Positions 1 to 8,867 of a stretch of DNA of 64,000 nt are shown in pieces (position 1 is the stretch's first letter; each line of letters starts with the position of its first letter). The translations under genes and the position numbers were made by a program. Under the pieces are notes generated by a model that was not told where the DNA came from, did not search any database, and worked only from the letters and a program-made list of their open reading frames with translations. The stretch lies in contig JAFVSN010000039.1 of assembly GCA_017503735.1 (NCBI GenBank), forward strand, positions 1-64,000, written 5' to 3'. Source of the DNA: Lachnospiraceae bacterium. GTDB lineage: Bacteria; Bacillota; Clostridia; Lachnospirales; Lachnospiraceae.

Positions 1-46
1 ACATGCAGGACGTCCATCGAATCCAAAACATAGGAGGTGTTTTCAC

Positions 47-310
47 ATGGCAAACATTAAGTCCGCAAAGAAGAGAATTTTAGTTATCGAGACCAAGACT
101 CTCAGAAACAAGATGATTAAGTCTAAGATTAAGACTTTGGTTAAGAAGGTAGACGCTGCTGTTGCTGCAAGCGATAAGGCTGCTGCTACTGCTGCTCTTA
201 AGGAAGCTGTTGTCGCTATCGACAAGGCTGCCGCAAAGGGTGTATACCATAAGAATACGGCTGCAAGAAAGGTTTCCCGCATCACGAAGGCCGTAAATAC
301 GATTGCTTAA
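47..310 (+). CDS. rpsT: 30S ribosomal protein S20
   Basis: This is a small, basic 87-residue protein of the length and Lys/Ala-rich helical composition of bacterial S20. It starts MANIKSAKKR, the usual S20 opening. It binds 16S rRNA during early 30S assembly. A TAGGAGGTG ribosome binding site lies a few bases before the ATG. A strong terminator follows directly, so it is probably monocistronic, or last in a transcript that begins outside the window. Confidence 0.97.
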   Translation: MANIKSAKKRILVIETKTLRNKMIKSKIKTLVKKVDAAVAASDKAAATAALKEAVVAIDKAAAKGVYHKNTAARKVSRITKAVNTIA

Positions 311-331
311 TTTTATGCATGAATAAAGCAA

Positions 332-360
332 GGGCCGCGCGTGTGCGCGGTCCTTTTCTT
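332..360 (+). terminator. rpsT intrinsic terminator
   Basis: A GC-rich hairpin (GGGCCGCGC / GCGCGGTCC, 4-nt loop) is followed by TTTTCTT, just after the rpsT stop. Confidence 0.9.
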
Positions 361-462
361 TATGATACGGATTTCCGTATCATAAAGAAAACTCCGTAAG
401 ATGCGCACTCGCACGAATTGTAATTTGTCGCAAGCGACCGTGCTCGGCGCGCAAAGCGGAGT
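354..462. repeat. Palindrome plus branched GC-rich element (copy C)
   Basis: A perfect 18-bp AT-rich inverted repeat (arms 354-371 and 374-391, 2-nt loop) begins inside the rpsT terminator T-run. It is followed by a GC-rich structure closed by ACTCCG / CGGAGT (391-396, 457-462) that contains the hairpin GTCGCAAGCGAC. The same order (terminator, AT-palindrome, CTCCG-closed branched hairpin with an internal GTCGC..GCGAC) recurs at 15153-15301, so this looks like a repeat family. No start codon or coding frame explains it. The remaining 87 bases before hisS show only the hisS ribosome binding site. Confidence 0.6.
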
Positions 463-549
463 AAATCCCTTAAAATTGTAGATTGGAGTAATCGGAAGGA
501 GACTTCTCCGCTTTGATTTCACTCCTCTTTCCCCTGAAAGGAGGCACCC

Positions 550-1788
550 ATGAAAATTACATCCGTAAAAGGAACCAACGACTATTTACCGAAGGAAACC
601 AAACTTCGCGATTATTTACAGGGCAAGATTTTAGAGACCTATCGTTCCTGTGGATTCGAGCGTATTACCACCCCGATTTTGGAGGATATCGAAAATCTGG
701 ATAAAAGTGAAGGCGGAGAAAATCTCAATCTGCTGTTTAAGGTGTTAAAGCGCGGCGACAAGTTAGAGAAGGCTTTGGAAACCGGAAACCCGAAGGAGCT
801 TTCCGATTTAGGTCTGCGTTACGACCTTACCTTACCGTTATCCCGTTATTATGCCTGTCACAGAGCAGAGCTTCCGGCACCGTTTAAGTGTATCCAGATT
901 GACCAGGTATTCCGTGCGGAACGTCCGCAAAAGGGTCGCCTTCGTCAGTTTGTACAGTGTGATATCGACATTTTAGGGTCCGATTCCGTTAACTGCGAGA
1001 TTGAGCTTATCAGCACCACCGCAAAAGCCCTTTTAAATGTAGGCATCAAAAACTTCAAGGTAAAAATTAACGACCGACGCATCCTGAAAAACCTCATCTA
1101 TGCCGCAGGCTTTGGCCCGGAGGATGCGGACAGCGTATGTATCGTATTCGATAAGATGGATAAAATCGGTGCGGAAGGTGTTGCCGCAGAGCTGACCGAA
1201 AAAGGCTTTGCCGCTGATACCGTAAAGAAATTTACCGACCTTATGAGTATCTCTCCGTTTACCTTGGAGGAAGCGGAAAAATACTGTGAGGACAAGGCTC
1301 CGGTAGAAAACTTACGTTACATCATCGATACCGTTACCAAGCTTTCCGGAGATTCCTTCTCCATCGTTTACGACAAATCCCTGGTTCGCGGTCAGGGCTA
1401 CTATACCGGTACAATTTTTGAGATTGAGTCTCTGGATTTCGGCAGTTCCATTGCCGGTGGCGGACGCTACGACAATCTGATCGGAAAATTCTTAAACGAG
1501 TCCGTTCCGGCCGTCGGCTTTTCCATCGGATTTGAGCGCATTGCAAGCATTCTGACCGCCGCAAACTATCAGATTCCGGATGACAAAAAGCGCATTGCCG
1601 TAATTTACGACACTACGGACATCCTGACCGCCCTTGCAAAAGCCGATGAACTTCGTAACACATATGAAGTGGTTCTTTACGAGCGTCCGAAGAAGTTAGG
1701 TAAGCTGTTCGGAAAGTTGGAAGAACAAGGCTTCTACGGTTGTTATATTTTAAATGAATCCGAAGATATTAAAGTATTCGGTGCATAG
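550..1788 (+). CDS. hisS: Histidyl-tRNA synthetase, short C-terminus
   Basis: Class II aminoacyl-tRNA synthetase that charges tRNA-His. The N-terminal GTNDYLP, motif 2 (VFRAERPQKGR), the HisRS-type LVRGQGYYTGT block and motif 3 (AGGGRYDNL ... VGFSIGFER) are all present. The usual HisA motif reads LVRGLDYY; here LD is QG. The C-terminal anticodon-binding domain is only about 65 residues and stops where its last strand normally follows. The paralogue HisZ (regulator of ATP phosphoribosyltransferase) is an alternative, but retained arginines in motifs 2 and 3 favour an active synthetase. A GAAAGGAGG site precedes the ATG. No T-box is visible upstream. A terminator follows, so it appears to be a single-gene unit. 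Confidence 0.85.
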   Translation: MKITSVKGTNDYLPKETKLRDYLQGKILETYRSCGFERITTPILEDIENLDKSEGGENLNLLFKVLKRGDKLEKALETGNPKELSDLGLRYDLTLPLSRYYACHRAELPAPFKCIQIDQVFRAERPQKGRLRQFVQCDIDILGSDSVNCEIELISTTAKALLNVGIKNFKVKINDRRILKNLIYAAGFGPEDADSVCIVFDKMDKIGAEGVAAELTEKGFAADTVKKFTDLMSISPFTLEEAEKYCEDKAPVENLRYIIDTVTKLSGDSFSIVYDKSLVRGQGYYTGTIFEIESLDFGSSIAGGGRYDNLIGKFLNESVPAVGFSIGFERIASILTAANYQIPDDKKRIAVIYDTTDILTALAKADELRNTYEVVLYERPKKLGKLFGKLEEQGFYGCYILNESEDIKVFGA

Positions 1789-1805
1789 ATTTTTTGCACA
1801 ATACG

Positions 1806-1839
1806 GCGCATCGGCAATAAACTGCCGATGCGCTTTTTT
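1806..1839 (+). terminator. hisS intrinsic terminator
   Basis: An 11-bp stem (GCGCATCGGCA / TGCCGATGCGC, 6-nt loop) is followed by six T. Confidence 0.93.
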
Positions 1840-1958
1840 CTTATTCTATTCGTTGATTAGGCGAAAAGGCGTGCTTGCTTTTTCATACGTTCCATAGTAT
1901 ACTTTTTGTGTATGGTTATTCAGAGAAATGTCGTGATTTCGGCAGAAAGGACGCCATT

Positions 1959-2627
1959 ATGTTACAAGTAGAACACATTTCGTTTTCTTATCGAAAAAAA
2001 CAAGTACTTCGCGATGTCTGCTTCACTGCCAAAGAAGGAGACTTTATCGGTATTATCGGAAAGAACGGATGCGGAAAATCCACCTTATTATCCGTACTGG
2101 CAGGCGTACGACGTCCGGCAGGCGGTTCCGTTTCCTTTGAGAATACTCCGCTATATACAAAAGCTAGCGTTCCGGCAGAAACCGTAGGATATGTGCCACA
2201 GTTAAATCCGCTATTACCGGAACTTTCCGTTCGGGACAATCTAAAACTTTGGTTACGGGACTCCGAGCTTTCCACCAAAGAAGAGACGGAACATCTCTAT
2301 GAACAGATGGGCCTCATGGATTATTTCCGTACCCCGGTAGGAAAATTGTCGGAAGGTATGAAAAAACGTGTCAGCATTACTTCGGTTTTACAAAATCACC
2401 CGAAACTTTTGATTTTGGATGAACCTTCTGCCGCACTGGACCTGCCTTGCAAAGAAATTATCCACGAGCAACTGCTTTCTTTCTCCCGAAAGGGCGGTAT
2501 TATTTTATTTACCACTCATGAAGAAGCCGAGTTTTCTCTTTGCACCACGCTTTATATTTTAAAAGACGGCATTCTGGTTCGTGCCGATGACACCCAGGAT
2601 AAACACGCATTAATACAACAGTTTTAA
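1959..2627 (+). CDS. ABC transporter ATP-binding protein
   Basis: Nucleotide-binding subunit that powers the exporter encoded by the next genes. Walker A is GKNGCGKST, the signature is LSEGMKKR, Walker B is LLILDEPSAALD and the H-loop is TTHEE. About 222 residues is normal for a stand-alone NBD. The ATG at 1959 is preferred to an in-frame codon 84 bases upstream because GAAAGGA sits just before it. It is first in an operon with a lipoprotein and two ABC-2 permeases (2642-6383), 14 bases before the lipoprotein gene. The substrate is unknown; such sets usually export peptides, lipids or drugs. Confidence 0.93.
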   Translation: MLQVEHISFSYRKKQVLRDVCFTAKEGDFIGIIGKNGCGKSTLLSVLAGVRRPAGGSVSFENTPLYTKASVPAETVGYVPQLNPLLPELSVRDNLKLWLRDSELSTKEETEHLYEQMGLMDYFRTPVGKLSEGMKKRVSITSVLQNHPKLLILDEPSAALDLPCKEIIHEQLLSFSRKGGIILFTTHEEAEFSLCTTLYILKDGILVRADDTQDKHALIQQF

Positions 2628-2641
2628 TAGGAGGAACGAAA

Positions 2642-4063
2642 ATGAAACATAAAAATCATAAACATTCGAATCACTTATCTCACTATCTTATTTCCGCACT
2701 CGCTTTGGGAGCGATTCTTTTCTGTATCACGGGTTGTTCCAAAAAAACACCGCGCGAAGCTTTAGAAAATGCATATAAAAAGACCTTTACCCAGGAGAAT
2801 CCGAAAGAAACCGTTCTTGGACTTTCGGAAATAAAGGAGGCACAGAATAAGGACAAAGCACATTCTACCGGCTTTTCCTTTGCCATTCAGGAACTTACCA
2901 ATGAAGAGTTAGGAGAATATGCCGGCATTTTATCCGGTCTCGGACTTGATATTGACATGGCTTCCGATACAAAAAATCGGAAAAGCTCTGCCCTTATTGA
3001 TGTAAATTACGGCGGAACCACCTACCTTTCCGTCGGAGGACAAGTGAACAATTCCAAACTTCATCTTACCGCTCCGCAGTTACTTGAGGGCAGCCTTTGC
3101 GTTAACCTGCAAACGATGAACGATGACTTGGAATCCGATTCTATGATGGCTGAACTCTTTGATTTATACGATATTACATTACCGGATTCCACCGGGGAAC
3201 TGATTACTTCTCTTATCACACCGTCTTCATTGATTTCTCTGGGAGAACTTGCTTCCTCCTGGAACGATTTGGATGACGCAATCGTGGTGGAAACCTTAGA
3301 TAAAAAAGAAGTATCCCTGCCAAAGGATATTTCTGCGAAAACGGTTTATCGTGTTATCATCCCGGAAGAAGACTATGGAGAGTACATGACCGCAGCAACT
3401 CTGACTATGACAGAAGCCATCAATTCCTTACTGACAAACATGGGAATCGAAGACCTTGGCGATGTGGATGAAAATGAGTTAAAAGAAGTAATCAATGACT
3501 TTACAAAAGAACTGGGTGACATTGTATTTATCGTTTCCGTAACAAAAGACGGCTATATCAATTATGTAACCACTTCCTTTGAAGTTGACGCTGCTTCTTT
3601 TGAGATAGAGGCTTCCTTTACCGGAAAGAAAAATCCGTTGGAAGTAGTTGAAATCGTGGCAGAAGCTGAAATTGACGGTAAAAAATTAGAATTTGAATGT
3701 AACGAGTCTTTTGATTCAAAGGATCAGACCATGGCACTTTCCGCAGAATTTATTCTCGACGGTGAAACTCTTATGGACTTTTCTACGGAAGGAACCTATA
3801 CCGATATCGAAAAAGGAAAAAAATACACCCTTGATTTCGATTACATCGAGCTGTCTTTAGCAGATCTGTTATCTGTTTCCGTTGCCGGAAACTACTATAT
3901 AGACTTCACGGAATGTGACATTCCGAAGCTGTCGGGACCGGAATACAACTTGTTTACCATGGACGAAGAAGAATTCAGTAACCTTGCTTTTGAAATAATC
4001 GGAAACTTAACCAGCGATCCTTTACTTTCCGGATTGATGGAATTACTTGATATCGGATTTTAA
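2642..4063 (+). CDS. Putative lipoprotein of the ABC exporter operon
   Basis: A 473-residue exported protein. The N-terminus carries basic residues, a hydrophobic segment (LISALALGAILFCITGC) and a lipobox-like ITGC, so it is probably lipidated on Cys32. The mature part is acidic and rich in beta-like alternations, with no family I recognise. It sits between the ATPase and the two permeases with short gaps and a GGAGG site. By context it is likely a surface accessory or substrate-binding partner of that transporter; this role is inferred from position only. Confidence 0.75.
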   Translation: MKHKNHKHSNHLSHYLISALALGAILFCITGCSKKTPREALENAYKKTFTQENPKETVLGLSEIKEAQNKDKAHSTGFSFAIQELTNEELGEYAGILSGLGLDIDMASDTKNRKSSALIDVNYGGTTYLSVGGQVNNSKLHLTAPQLLEGSLCVNLQTMNDDLESDSMMAELFDLYDITLPDSTGELITSLITPSSLISLGELASSWNDLDDAIVVETLDKKEVSLPKDISAKTVYRVIIPEEDYGEYMTAATLTMTEAINSLLTNMGIEDLGDVDENELKEVINDFTKELGDIVFIVSVTKDGYINYVTTSFEVDAASFEIEASFTGKKNPLEVVEIVAEAEIDGKKLEFECNESFDSKDQTMALSAEFILDGETLMDFSTEGTYTDIEKGKKYTLDFDYIELSLADLLSVSVAGNYYIDFTECDIPKLSGPEYNLFTMDEEEFSNLAFEIIGNLTSDPLLSGLMELLDIGF

Positions 4064-4104
4064 GTTCCGCTATCTTACACCATACTCACAAGGAGGAACT
4101 TTTC

Positions 4105-5301
4105 ATGTCTGTTCTCTTTTTACTACAACTGAAAAGAGCTGTTAAAGCAGTTCCGCGGATTATTGCAGGTGCGCTTATCCCTCTCTTCTTTGCGGGTATG
4201 GCTGTTTTTTGGGCACAAAAACAACACACGGAAGACACCGGTTCTCTGCTTTCTCCGGTTGCCCTTGTAAATCACGATTCCGAATCCCACTTGGATGTGA
4301 TTCTTCCGATGATTACGGAAACCGAGGCGGCCAGCAGTTTCTCTTTTCAGGAAATGAATGAAACAGAAGCAATGGATGCATTGGAAGCCGGTGATGTTTG
4401 CGCGGTTCTTGTTCTTCCGAAGGAAATGATGGAAGGAATATTGGATTCTACCAATATTCCCGCAAAACTGTATCTTTCCGGGGGGGATTCTTTCCCTTCC
4501 CTTTTAATCGGGAAATATGCGGAAGCCGGTTCTCTTACCTTGGGTTCGGCCCAGGCCGGTATCTACGCCGCCACCGACCTTTATGCGGAATACGGCATTA
4601 CATCCCATCTATCCGACATTTACTATGATATCAATACTGCCAATTTAAAGTATGCACTTTCCAGAGAATCCACCTTTTTAACGAAAGCTTCTACTGCTAT
4701 CGGTGAGTTTTCTCTGATTGAATATTACGGTTGTACATTACTTCTCTGCCTGTTATTGTTTTTGGGCGCAGGCATGGGAAGCTTCCTCGGCACGCCTGCC
4801 CCGAAAACGTTTTCCGAGCAACTGCGCAGAAACGGTATGGGTCCGTTATCCATGGAACTCAGTCTGTTTCTTCCGCTTACGTTGTTCTATCTTATGTTTA
4901 CGTTCGCGCTGGCTGCCCTTGCCCGGCGTTTTCTTCCGGGTCTTACCTTTTCCGGCAGTTCCGTTCTTTTCTTTGTTTGTATGGCGCTTTGTTTTTCTGC
5001 CTATACGCAGCTTATTTTTTCCTTTGCAAAAAATGCGGGTCAGGGACTTCTTATCTTCACTTTCCTTGGTCTGTTAATGATATTGTTCGCCGGAGGTTTT
5101 CTTCCGTATGCGTTTTTACCGAAATTGTTTTCCGTTCTCACGCCGGTACTTCCGTTAGGGGCTTGTCTTTCCGGCCTGCGAAGCCTGGTAGGGGGTGCAT
5201 TATCTCTGTGGGATACGCTGCTTCTTCTCCTGCATACCGTTATTTTGCTGGGATTGCTCATCGCGCTTTCTTTGCTTAACCGAAAGGAGGTACGTCAATG
5301 A
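4105..5301 (+). CDS. ABC-2 type permease
   Basis: A 398-residue membrane protein with one N-terminal helix (around 15-35), a large extracytoplasmic domain and a C-terminal cluster of about five hydrophobic segments. This is the ABC-2/YhgE-like exporter permease topology. It starts at an ATG after AAGGAGGAAC and overlaps the next permease by 4 bases, which suggests translational coupling. It presumably pairs with 5298-6383 and the ATPase at 1959-2627. Confidence 0.85.
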   Translation: MSVLFLLQLKRAVKAVPRIIAGALIPLFFAGMAVFWAQKQHTEDTGSLLSPVALVNHDSESHLDVILPMITETEAASSFSFQEMNETEAMDALEAGDVCAVLVLPKEMMEGILDSTNIPAKLYLSGGDSFPSLLIGKYAEAGSLTLGSAQAGIYAATDLYAEYGITSHLSDIYYDINTANLKYALSRESTFLTKASTAIGEFSLIEYYGCTLLLCLLLFLGAGMGSFLGTPAPKTFSEQLRRNGMGPLSMELSLFLPLTLFYLMFTFALAALARRFLPGLTFSGSSVLFFVCMALCFSAYTQLIFSFAKNAGQGLLIFTFLGLLMILFAGGFLPYAFLPKLFSVLTPVLPLGACLSGLRSLVGGALSLWDTLLLLLHTVILLGLLIALSLLNRKEVRQ

Positions 5302-6383
5302 GATTACACACTTTTTTTCTGATGCAATTGAAACGACTTTGGAAAAATAAGCTGTTCCTCGTTTTATTACTCCTGTTTCCGGTCTGCCTGTATCTTCTCT
5401 CCCATTCCTTTCAGAAAGAGGAAGATTCCCGTATTTTAGTGGGAGTATGCCTTGATACGGAAGACGAATTAGCAGAAACACTTTACGAAAAACTATTAGA
5501 TTTAGAAGACTCTCTGTTCTCCTTTTCCTCTTTTGCTTCGGAAGACGAATTAATAAAAGCCGTACAAAGCAATCAACTTGAATGCGGTTATCTTCTGCGA
5601 AAGGACTTGGGAAAGGAACTGGATAAAAATCGTTTAAAAAATCTGATTACCGTGTATGTATCCGAAAACACCACCTGCAAAGGTATCATAAACGAGCTGG
5701 TTTATGCAAATCTTTTCGAAGAATATTCCTTATCTTTGCTTCAGGATTGTTTGGAAGAGGCAGCGCATCTTCCTTTTACGGAAAAAGATGCCGCTCTGTT
5801 TTCTCTTCCGCCGGTTACAGAGGAAGCTATAGAAAAGAGCTACCGTTCACAGTTAGAAAACGGTTCCACCTTCCGCTTTGATGTGGAATTCATTTCCAAA
5901 CAAAAGACGGAACCTCTTTCCGGAACAACCGCAGCCACCGTTCCCCTGCTTCGGGGATTTACTGCTGTATTCCTGCTTTTATGCGGATTCTTAGCTATGC
6001 TTGCCTCTTATAACGACGAGAAAAACGGTGTATTTGCACGTTTAGGCAGAGGCAGACGTTTTCTCTTCTCCAGAATTACCATGCTTGCCTATTTGCTTCC
6101 TTCCGGACTTATTTGCCTTTTGGGCCTGGCTCTTTGCGGTTCCCTCTCTCATTTAGGAACCGAGTTCATCGCCCTGATTGGTTATCTGTTTGCTTTATTG
6201 CTGTTTTATACCATTCTGGGAACTCTGATTCACAATCATACCGTATTGTGTGCCGCCTTCCCGATGGTGGTACTTTGTACCCTTATTTTTACACCGGTTC
6301 TGGTAGATTTGTCTGCCTTTTTCCCGTGGATCAAAGTGGTACGTTATGTATTGCCTTCCTATTATTACCTGCTGTTTTTCTAA
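5298..6383 (+). CDS. ABC-2 type permease (second subunit)
   Basis: A 361-residue partner of the preceding permease with the same layout: an N-terminal helix (LFLVLLLLFPVCLYLL), an extracytoplasmic domain, then C-terminal membrane segments from about residue 220. Its ATG overlaps the stop of the upstream gene, with AAAGGAGG as ribosome binding site inside that gene. It likely forms a heterodimeric channel with it. The last residues (YYYLLFF) are still hydrophobic, so the C-terminus is very short. Confidence 0.83.
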   Translation: MRLHTFFLMQLKRLWKNKLFLVLLLLFPVCLYLLSHSFQKEEDSRILVGVCLDTEDELAETLYEKLLDLEDSLFSFSSFASEDELIKAVQSNQLECGYLLRKDLGKELDKNRLKNLITVYVSENTTCKGIINELVYANLFEEYSLSLLQDCLEEAAHLPFTEKDAALFSLPPVTEEAIEKSYRSQLENGSTFRFDVEFISKQKTEPLSGTTAATVPLLRGFTAVFLLLCGFLAMLASYNDEKNGVFARLGRGRRFLFSRITMLAYLLPSGLICLLGLALCGSLSHLGTEFIALIGYLFALLLFYTILGTLIHNHTVLCAAFPMVVLCTLIFTPVLVDLSAFFPWIKVVRYVLPSYYYLLFF

Positions 6384-6413
6384 TTGACAACGCTTTGGAA
6401 AGAAGGATTCACA

Positions 6414-7085
6414 ATGGAACACAAAGTAAACTTAAACGAAATTTCCGACGGAAAACTATATACGAAAAACGACATGGTGAAGTTAGGCTGCGACGGTTGC
6501 GCCGGAAAATCTTCCTGCTGTCGCTTTGCAGAAGATACCATAACATTGGACCCCTATGACATGTATCTGCTAAACACCGGAGAGGGTCTGTCCTTTGATC
6601 TTCTTTACAGCAGAGAACTCATTGCCCTGGCTCCGGTGAAAGGTCTTTTACTGCCCCATCTGAACTTTTCCAAAGAAACCGGCACCTGTCCGTTTTTAGA
6701 AACGGACGGACTCTGCCGTATTCACGGAAATCGTCCGGGCCTTTGCAGACTCTTTCCGCTGGCCCGTTACTTTGCGGAAGACAAACTTTACTACATTCTG
6801 CAAATTCACGAATGTCCAAACCCGGTGACACCGAAGGTTAAGATAAAGAACTGGCTTGGCATTCCGAACTTGGAGCAATATGAGGCATTTCTTAAATCAT
6901 GGCACACCCTTGTATCTGTTGTACAGGAAAAAATTACAGCCGCCACGGACAATCAAACCATCAACACCGTAACGACTGTATTCTTAAAATTGTTTTACCT
7001 GACCCCATACGGGAAAGAGGACGAGTTTTATCCCCAGTTTAAAGAACGGCAGAAAGCATTTCTGAACACCTGCAACAACTCCTGA
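6414..7085 (+). CDS. YkgJ-type cysteine cluster protein
   Basis: A 223-residue cytosolic protein with the Cys pattern of the YkgJ/CxxCxxCC family: CDGCAGKSSCC near residues 24-34, then CPF, GLCRIH and RPGLCRLFP. The family is thought to bind a metal (zinc or an Fe-S cluster), with no firm function. The ATG at 6414 is chosen over an upstream TTG because AGAAGGA precedes it at good spacing. It follows the ABC operon by 30 bases and may be its last gene; a terminator-like hairpin lies downstream. Confidence 0.8.
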   Translation: MEHKVNLNEISDGKLYTKNDMVKLGCDGCAGKSSCCRFAEDTITLDPYDMYLLNTGEGLSFDLLYSRELIALAPVKGLLLPHLNFSKETGTCPFLETDGLCRIHGNRPGLCRLFPLARYFAEDKLYYILQIHECPNPVTPKVKIKNWLGIPNLEQYEAFLKSWHTLVSVVQEKITAATDNQTINTVTTVFLKLFYLTPYGKEDEFYPQFKERQKAFLNTCNNS

Positions 7086-7113
7086 TACAGCAAAATAGAA
7101 TCCTGTATACATA

Positions 7114-7149
7114 ACACCGGTCATCCGTACTCAGATGCCCGGTGTTTCT
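7114..7149 (+). terminator. Terminator between convergent genes
   Basis: AACACCGG / CCGGTGTT stem with an 18-nt loop followed by TCTT. It lies between the convergent YkgJ-type and ZIP genes, so it may act in both directions. Confidence 0.6.
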
Positions 7150-7154
7150 TACAT

Positions 7155-8036
7155 TTACATAAACAACAGTAAACTTACCGCCATCACCATCATTCCGGCA
7201 ATGAGACCGTAAATGGAGATGTGATGTTCGCCGTACTCTCTTGCTGCCGGCAACAGTTCATCCACGGAAATAAACACCATGATTCCCGCCACACCGGCAA
7301 AGATGACTCCGAATACCACGTCACTCATGACCGGCATCAAAATCAACCATCCGATTAACGCTCCCACAGGCTCCGCAAGGCCGGAAATAAAAGAATAGAA
7401 AAAAGCTCTCTTACGGGAACCGGTGGCCTGATAAATCGGCACCGACACCGCAATCCCTTCCGGGACATTGTGAATGGCAATTGCTGCCACAATCGGAATG
7501 GCAATACTCGGGTCCTGCAATGCGGAAACAAAGGTTGCCAGACCCTCCGGGAAATTATGCACCGCAATAGCAAGTGCCGTAAACACGCCCATCCGCATCA
7601 GCTTGCTTTTCTGTGGTGCATCCGACTCCTCAGCCTTGCACTCCTCTTTCGTTTCGCACACTTCCCTCGCTGCACAATTCTTGCACTTTTCTCCCTTGGA
7701 ATGCTTACAATCCGCAACCACCCGCTTCGCTTCGTGAGGATTTTCTTCCGACGGAATCACCTTGTCAATAATGGCAATCAAAAAGATTCCTCCGAAAAAG
7801 GCTGCTACCGTGGCCCAAGAACCGCCTTTTGTTCCAAGCTCCGTTATTAAAGAGTCTTTTGCCTTCACAAAAATCTCTATCATGGATACATAAATCATAA
7901 CCCCCGCGGAAAAGCCGAGACTCAAAGACAAAAAACGCTTATTGGTTTTCTTTGCGGCAAAGGCAATCAAACTACCGATTCCGGTACTTAAGCCCGCAAA
8001 CAATGTAAGTAAAAAAGGAAACATAACCTGACCCAT
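7155..8036 (-). CDS. ZIP family divalent metal transporter (ZupT-like)
   Basis: About 293 residues with eight predicted membrane helices. The ZIP helix IV/V motifs are HNFPEGLATF and HNVPEGIAV, which supply the His/Glu metal ligands. It probably imports zinc or a related divalent metal. The cytosolic loop between helices III and IV is unusually Cys-rich (DCKHSKGEKCKNCAAREVCETKEEC) where many ZIPs are His-rich, which suggests a soft-metal sensing or binding loop. The start at 8036 is preferred over 8099 because GAAAGGATG precedes it. Confidence 0.9.
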   Translation of the reverse strand: MGQVMFPFLLTLFAGLSTGIGSLIAFAAKKTNKRFLSLSLGFSAGVMIYVSMIEIFVKAKDSLITELGTKGGSWATVAAFFGGIFLIAIIDKVIPSEENPHEAKRVVADCKHSKGEKCKNCAAREVCETKEECKAEESDAPQKSKLMRMGVFTALAIAVHNFPEGLATFVSALQDPSIAIPIVAAIAIHNVPEGIAVSVPIYQATGSRKRAFFYSFISGLAEPVGALIGWLILMPVMSDVVFGVIFAGVAGIMVFISVDELLPAAREYGEHHISIYGLIAGMMVMAVSLLLFM

Positions 8037-8114
8037 CAATCTCACATCCTTTCTAACAGTATACGATATCTGTTCGTTTGTGTTACTTCCAGCCCTCATA
8101 TCGTACGTTTTTTG

Positions 8115-8130
8115 AGTTAGCGTACGCTAA
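8115..8130. promoter_or_regulatory. 16-bp perfect palindrome upstream of ZIP gene
   Basis: GTTAGCGTACGCTAAC lies about 80 bases before the ZIP start. On the + strand it is followed by CCTTTTTTT, so it could be a short terminator. On the minus strand it sits where a metal regulator might bind. The sequence does not decide between these. Confidence 0.35.
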
Positions 8131-8162
8131 CCCTTTTTTTAAAATAATAGCACTCTTTCCCC

Positions 8163-8197
8163 AAAAAAACAAGACATTTTTTCTGTCTTGTTTTTTT
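8163..8197. terminator. Bidirectional T/A-flanked terminator
   Basis: Fully complementary 14-nt arms (AAAAAAACAAGACA / TGTCTTGTTTTTTT) around a 7-nt loop. It lies downstream of the minus-strand gene at 8240-8470 and is symmetrical. Confidence 0.8.
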
Positions 8198-8239
8198 ACA
8201 CCATATCCATTCCCTCTGTATAATAGATTATCTCATACA

Positions 8240-8470
8240 TTATGCAGCAAAGTCTACTACCGCCACTTCTGTTAATGCTTCTTTTAGCTTAGCAATAATC
8301 TCTTCGATTCTTGCAACGGTTTCACCGGAATACGATACTTCTCCGCACTGACTACACTTATGACAAGGTACATTTTTAATAATAATAAAATGACCATCCA
8401 TATCTACCATGTAATTACTTAATCCATCTTTCATATTACCCTTACAATAAAAACAGCTTCCCATGGTCAT
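8240..8470 (-). CDS. YgiT/MqsA-type zinc finger antitoxin-like protein
   Basis: A 76-residue protein with two CxxC pairs (CFYC, CHKCSQCGE) as in the YgiT-type zinc finger family, followed by a short helix. It overlaps the DUF4258-like gene upstream by 4 bases. In this family the zinc-finger protein is usually the antitoxin of a small type II toxin-antitoxin pair. It lacks the long C-terminal HTH of full MqsA, so it resembles the short YgiT-only form. Confidence 0.78.
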   Translation of the reverse strand: MTMGSCFYCKGNMKDGLSNYMVDMDGHFIIIKNVPCHKCSQCGEVSYSGETVARIEEIIAKLKEALTEVAVVDFAA

Positions 8471-8778
8471 CCTTCCTTTCTTGTTTTAAAGTCCTCACTC
8501 CAACGCTCCGGGTCAGGTATATATGCTGTGATCAGCCATAACTTTGTCTCACTCATACCAACCACAACATGAATCACTTTTTTCCCTATCGTATATCCCA
8601 GTATCAAACAGCTAGGATAGGGATAATCCTCCGGGTAATCTTCTATTATCTCTCCATTTAGTATAACTTCTTTTATCTCTTTATATGATATACTTCTTTG
8701 TTGACAACGTAATAAAATGTGAGAAGTAACTTCAATTAAATCATCTCTGCATTTTTTTCGAATTTCCAAAATATCCAT
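8467..8778 (-). CDS. DUF4258 domain protein, putative toxin
   Basis: A 103-residue protein with the DUF4258 pattern: an N-terminal helix with HILLRCQQRSIS, then GEIIEDYPEDYPYPSCLILG and a C-terminal WLITAYIPDPERW strand. It is paired with a zinc-finger gene in the common toxin-first order. The start at 8778 is used because GGAGGTG precedes it. Function as an RNase-type toxin is inferred from family and pairing. Confidence 0.75.
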   Translation of the reverse strand: MDILEIRKKCRDDLIEVTSHILLRCQQRSISYKEIKEVILNGEIIEDYPEDYPYPSCLILGYTIGKKVIHVVVGMSETKLWLITAYIPDPERWSEDFKTRKEG

Positions 8779-8867
8779 CCCCGCACCTCCTATTCCTACT
8801 TTAAATATATCATATATTTTGTCCATTCGCAATATCCATTGCTCCCGTCCCTCTGTAATTCATAATT

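Noticed and set aside
311..549. T-box leader for hisS
   Set aside because: No GGTGG-ACCGCG-type T-box or antiterminator; the gap is explained by a terminator and a repeat element.
1334..1564. Minus-strand frame inside hisS
   Set aside because: Shadow of the conserved synthetase; composition is Arg-rich and no ribosome site.
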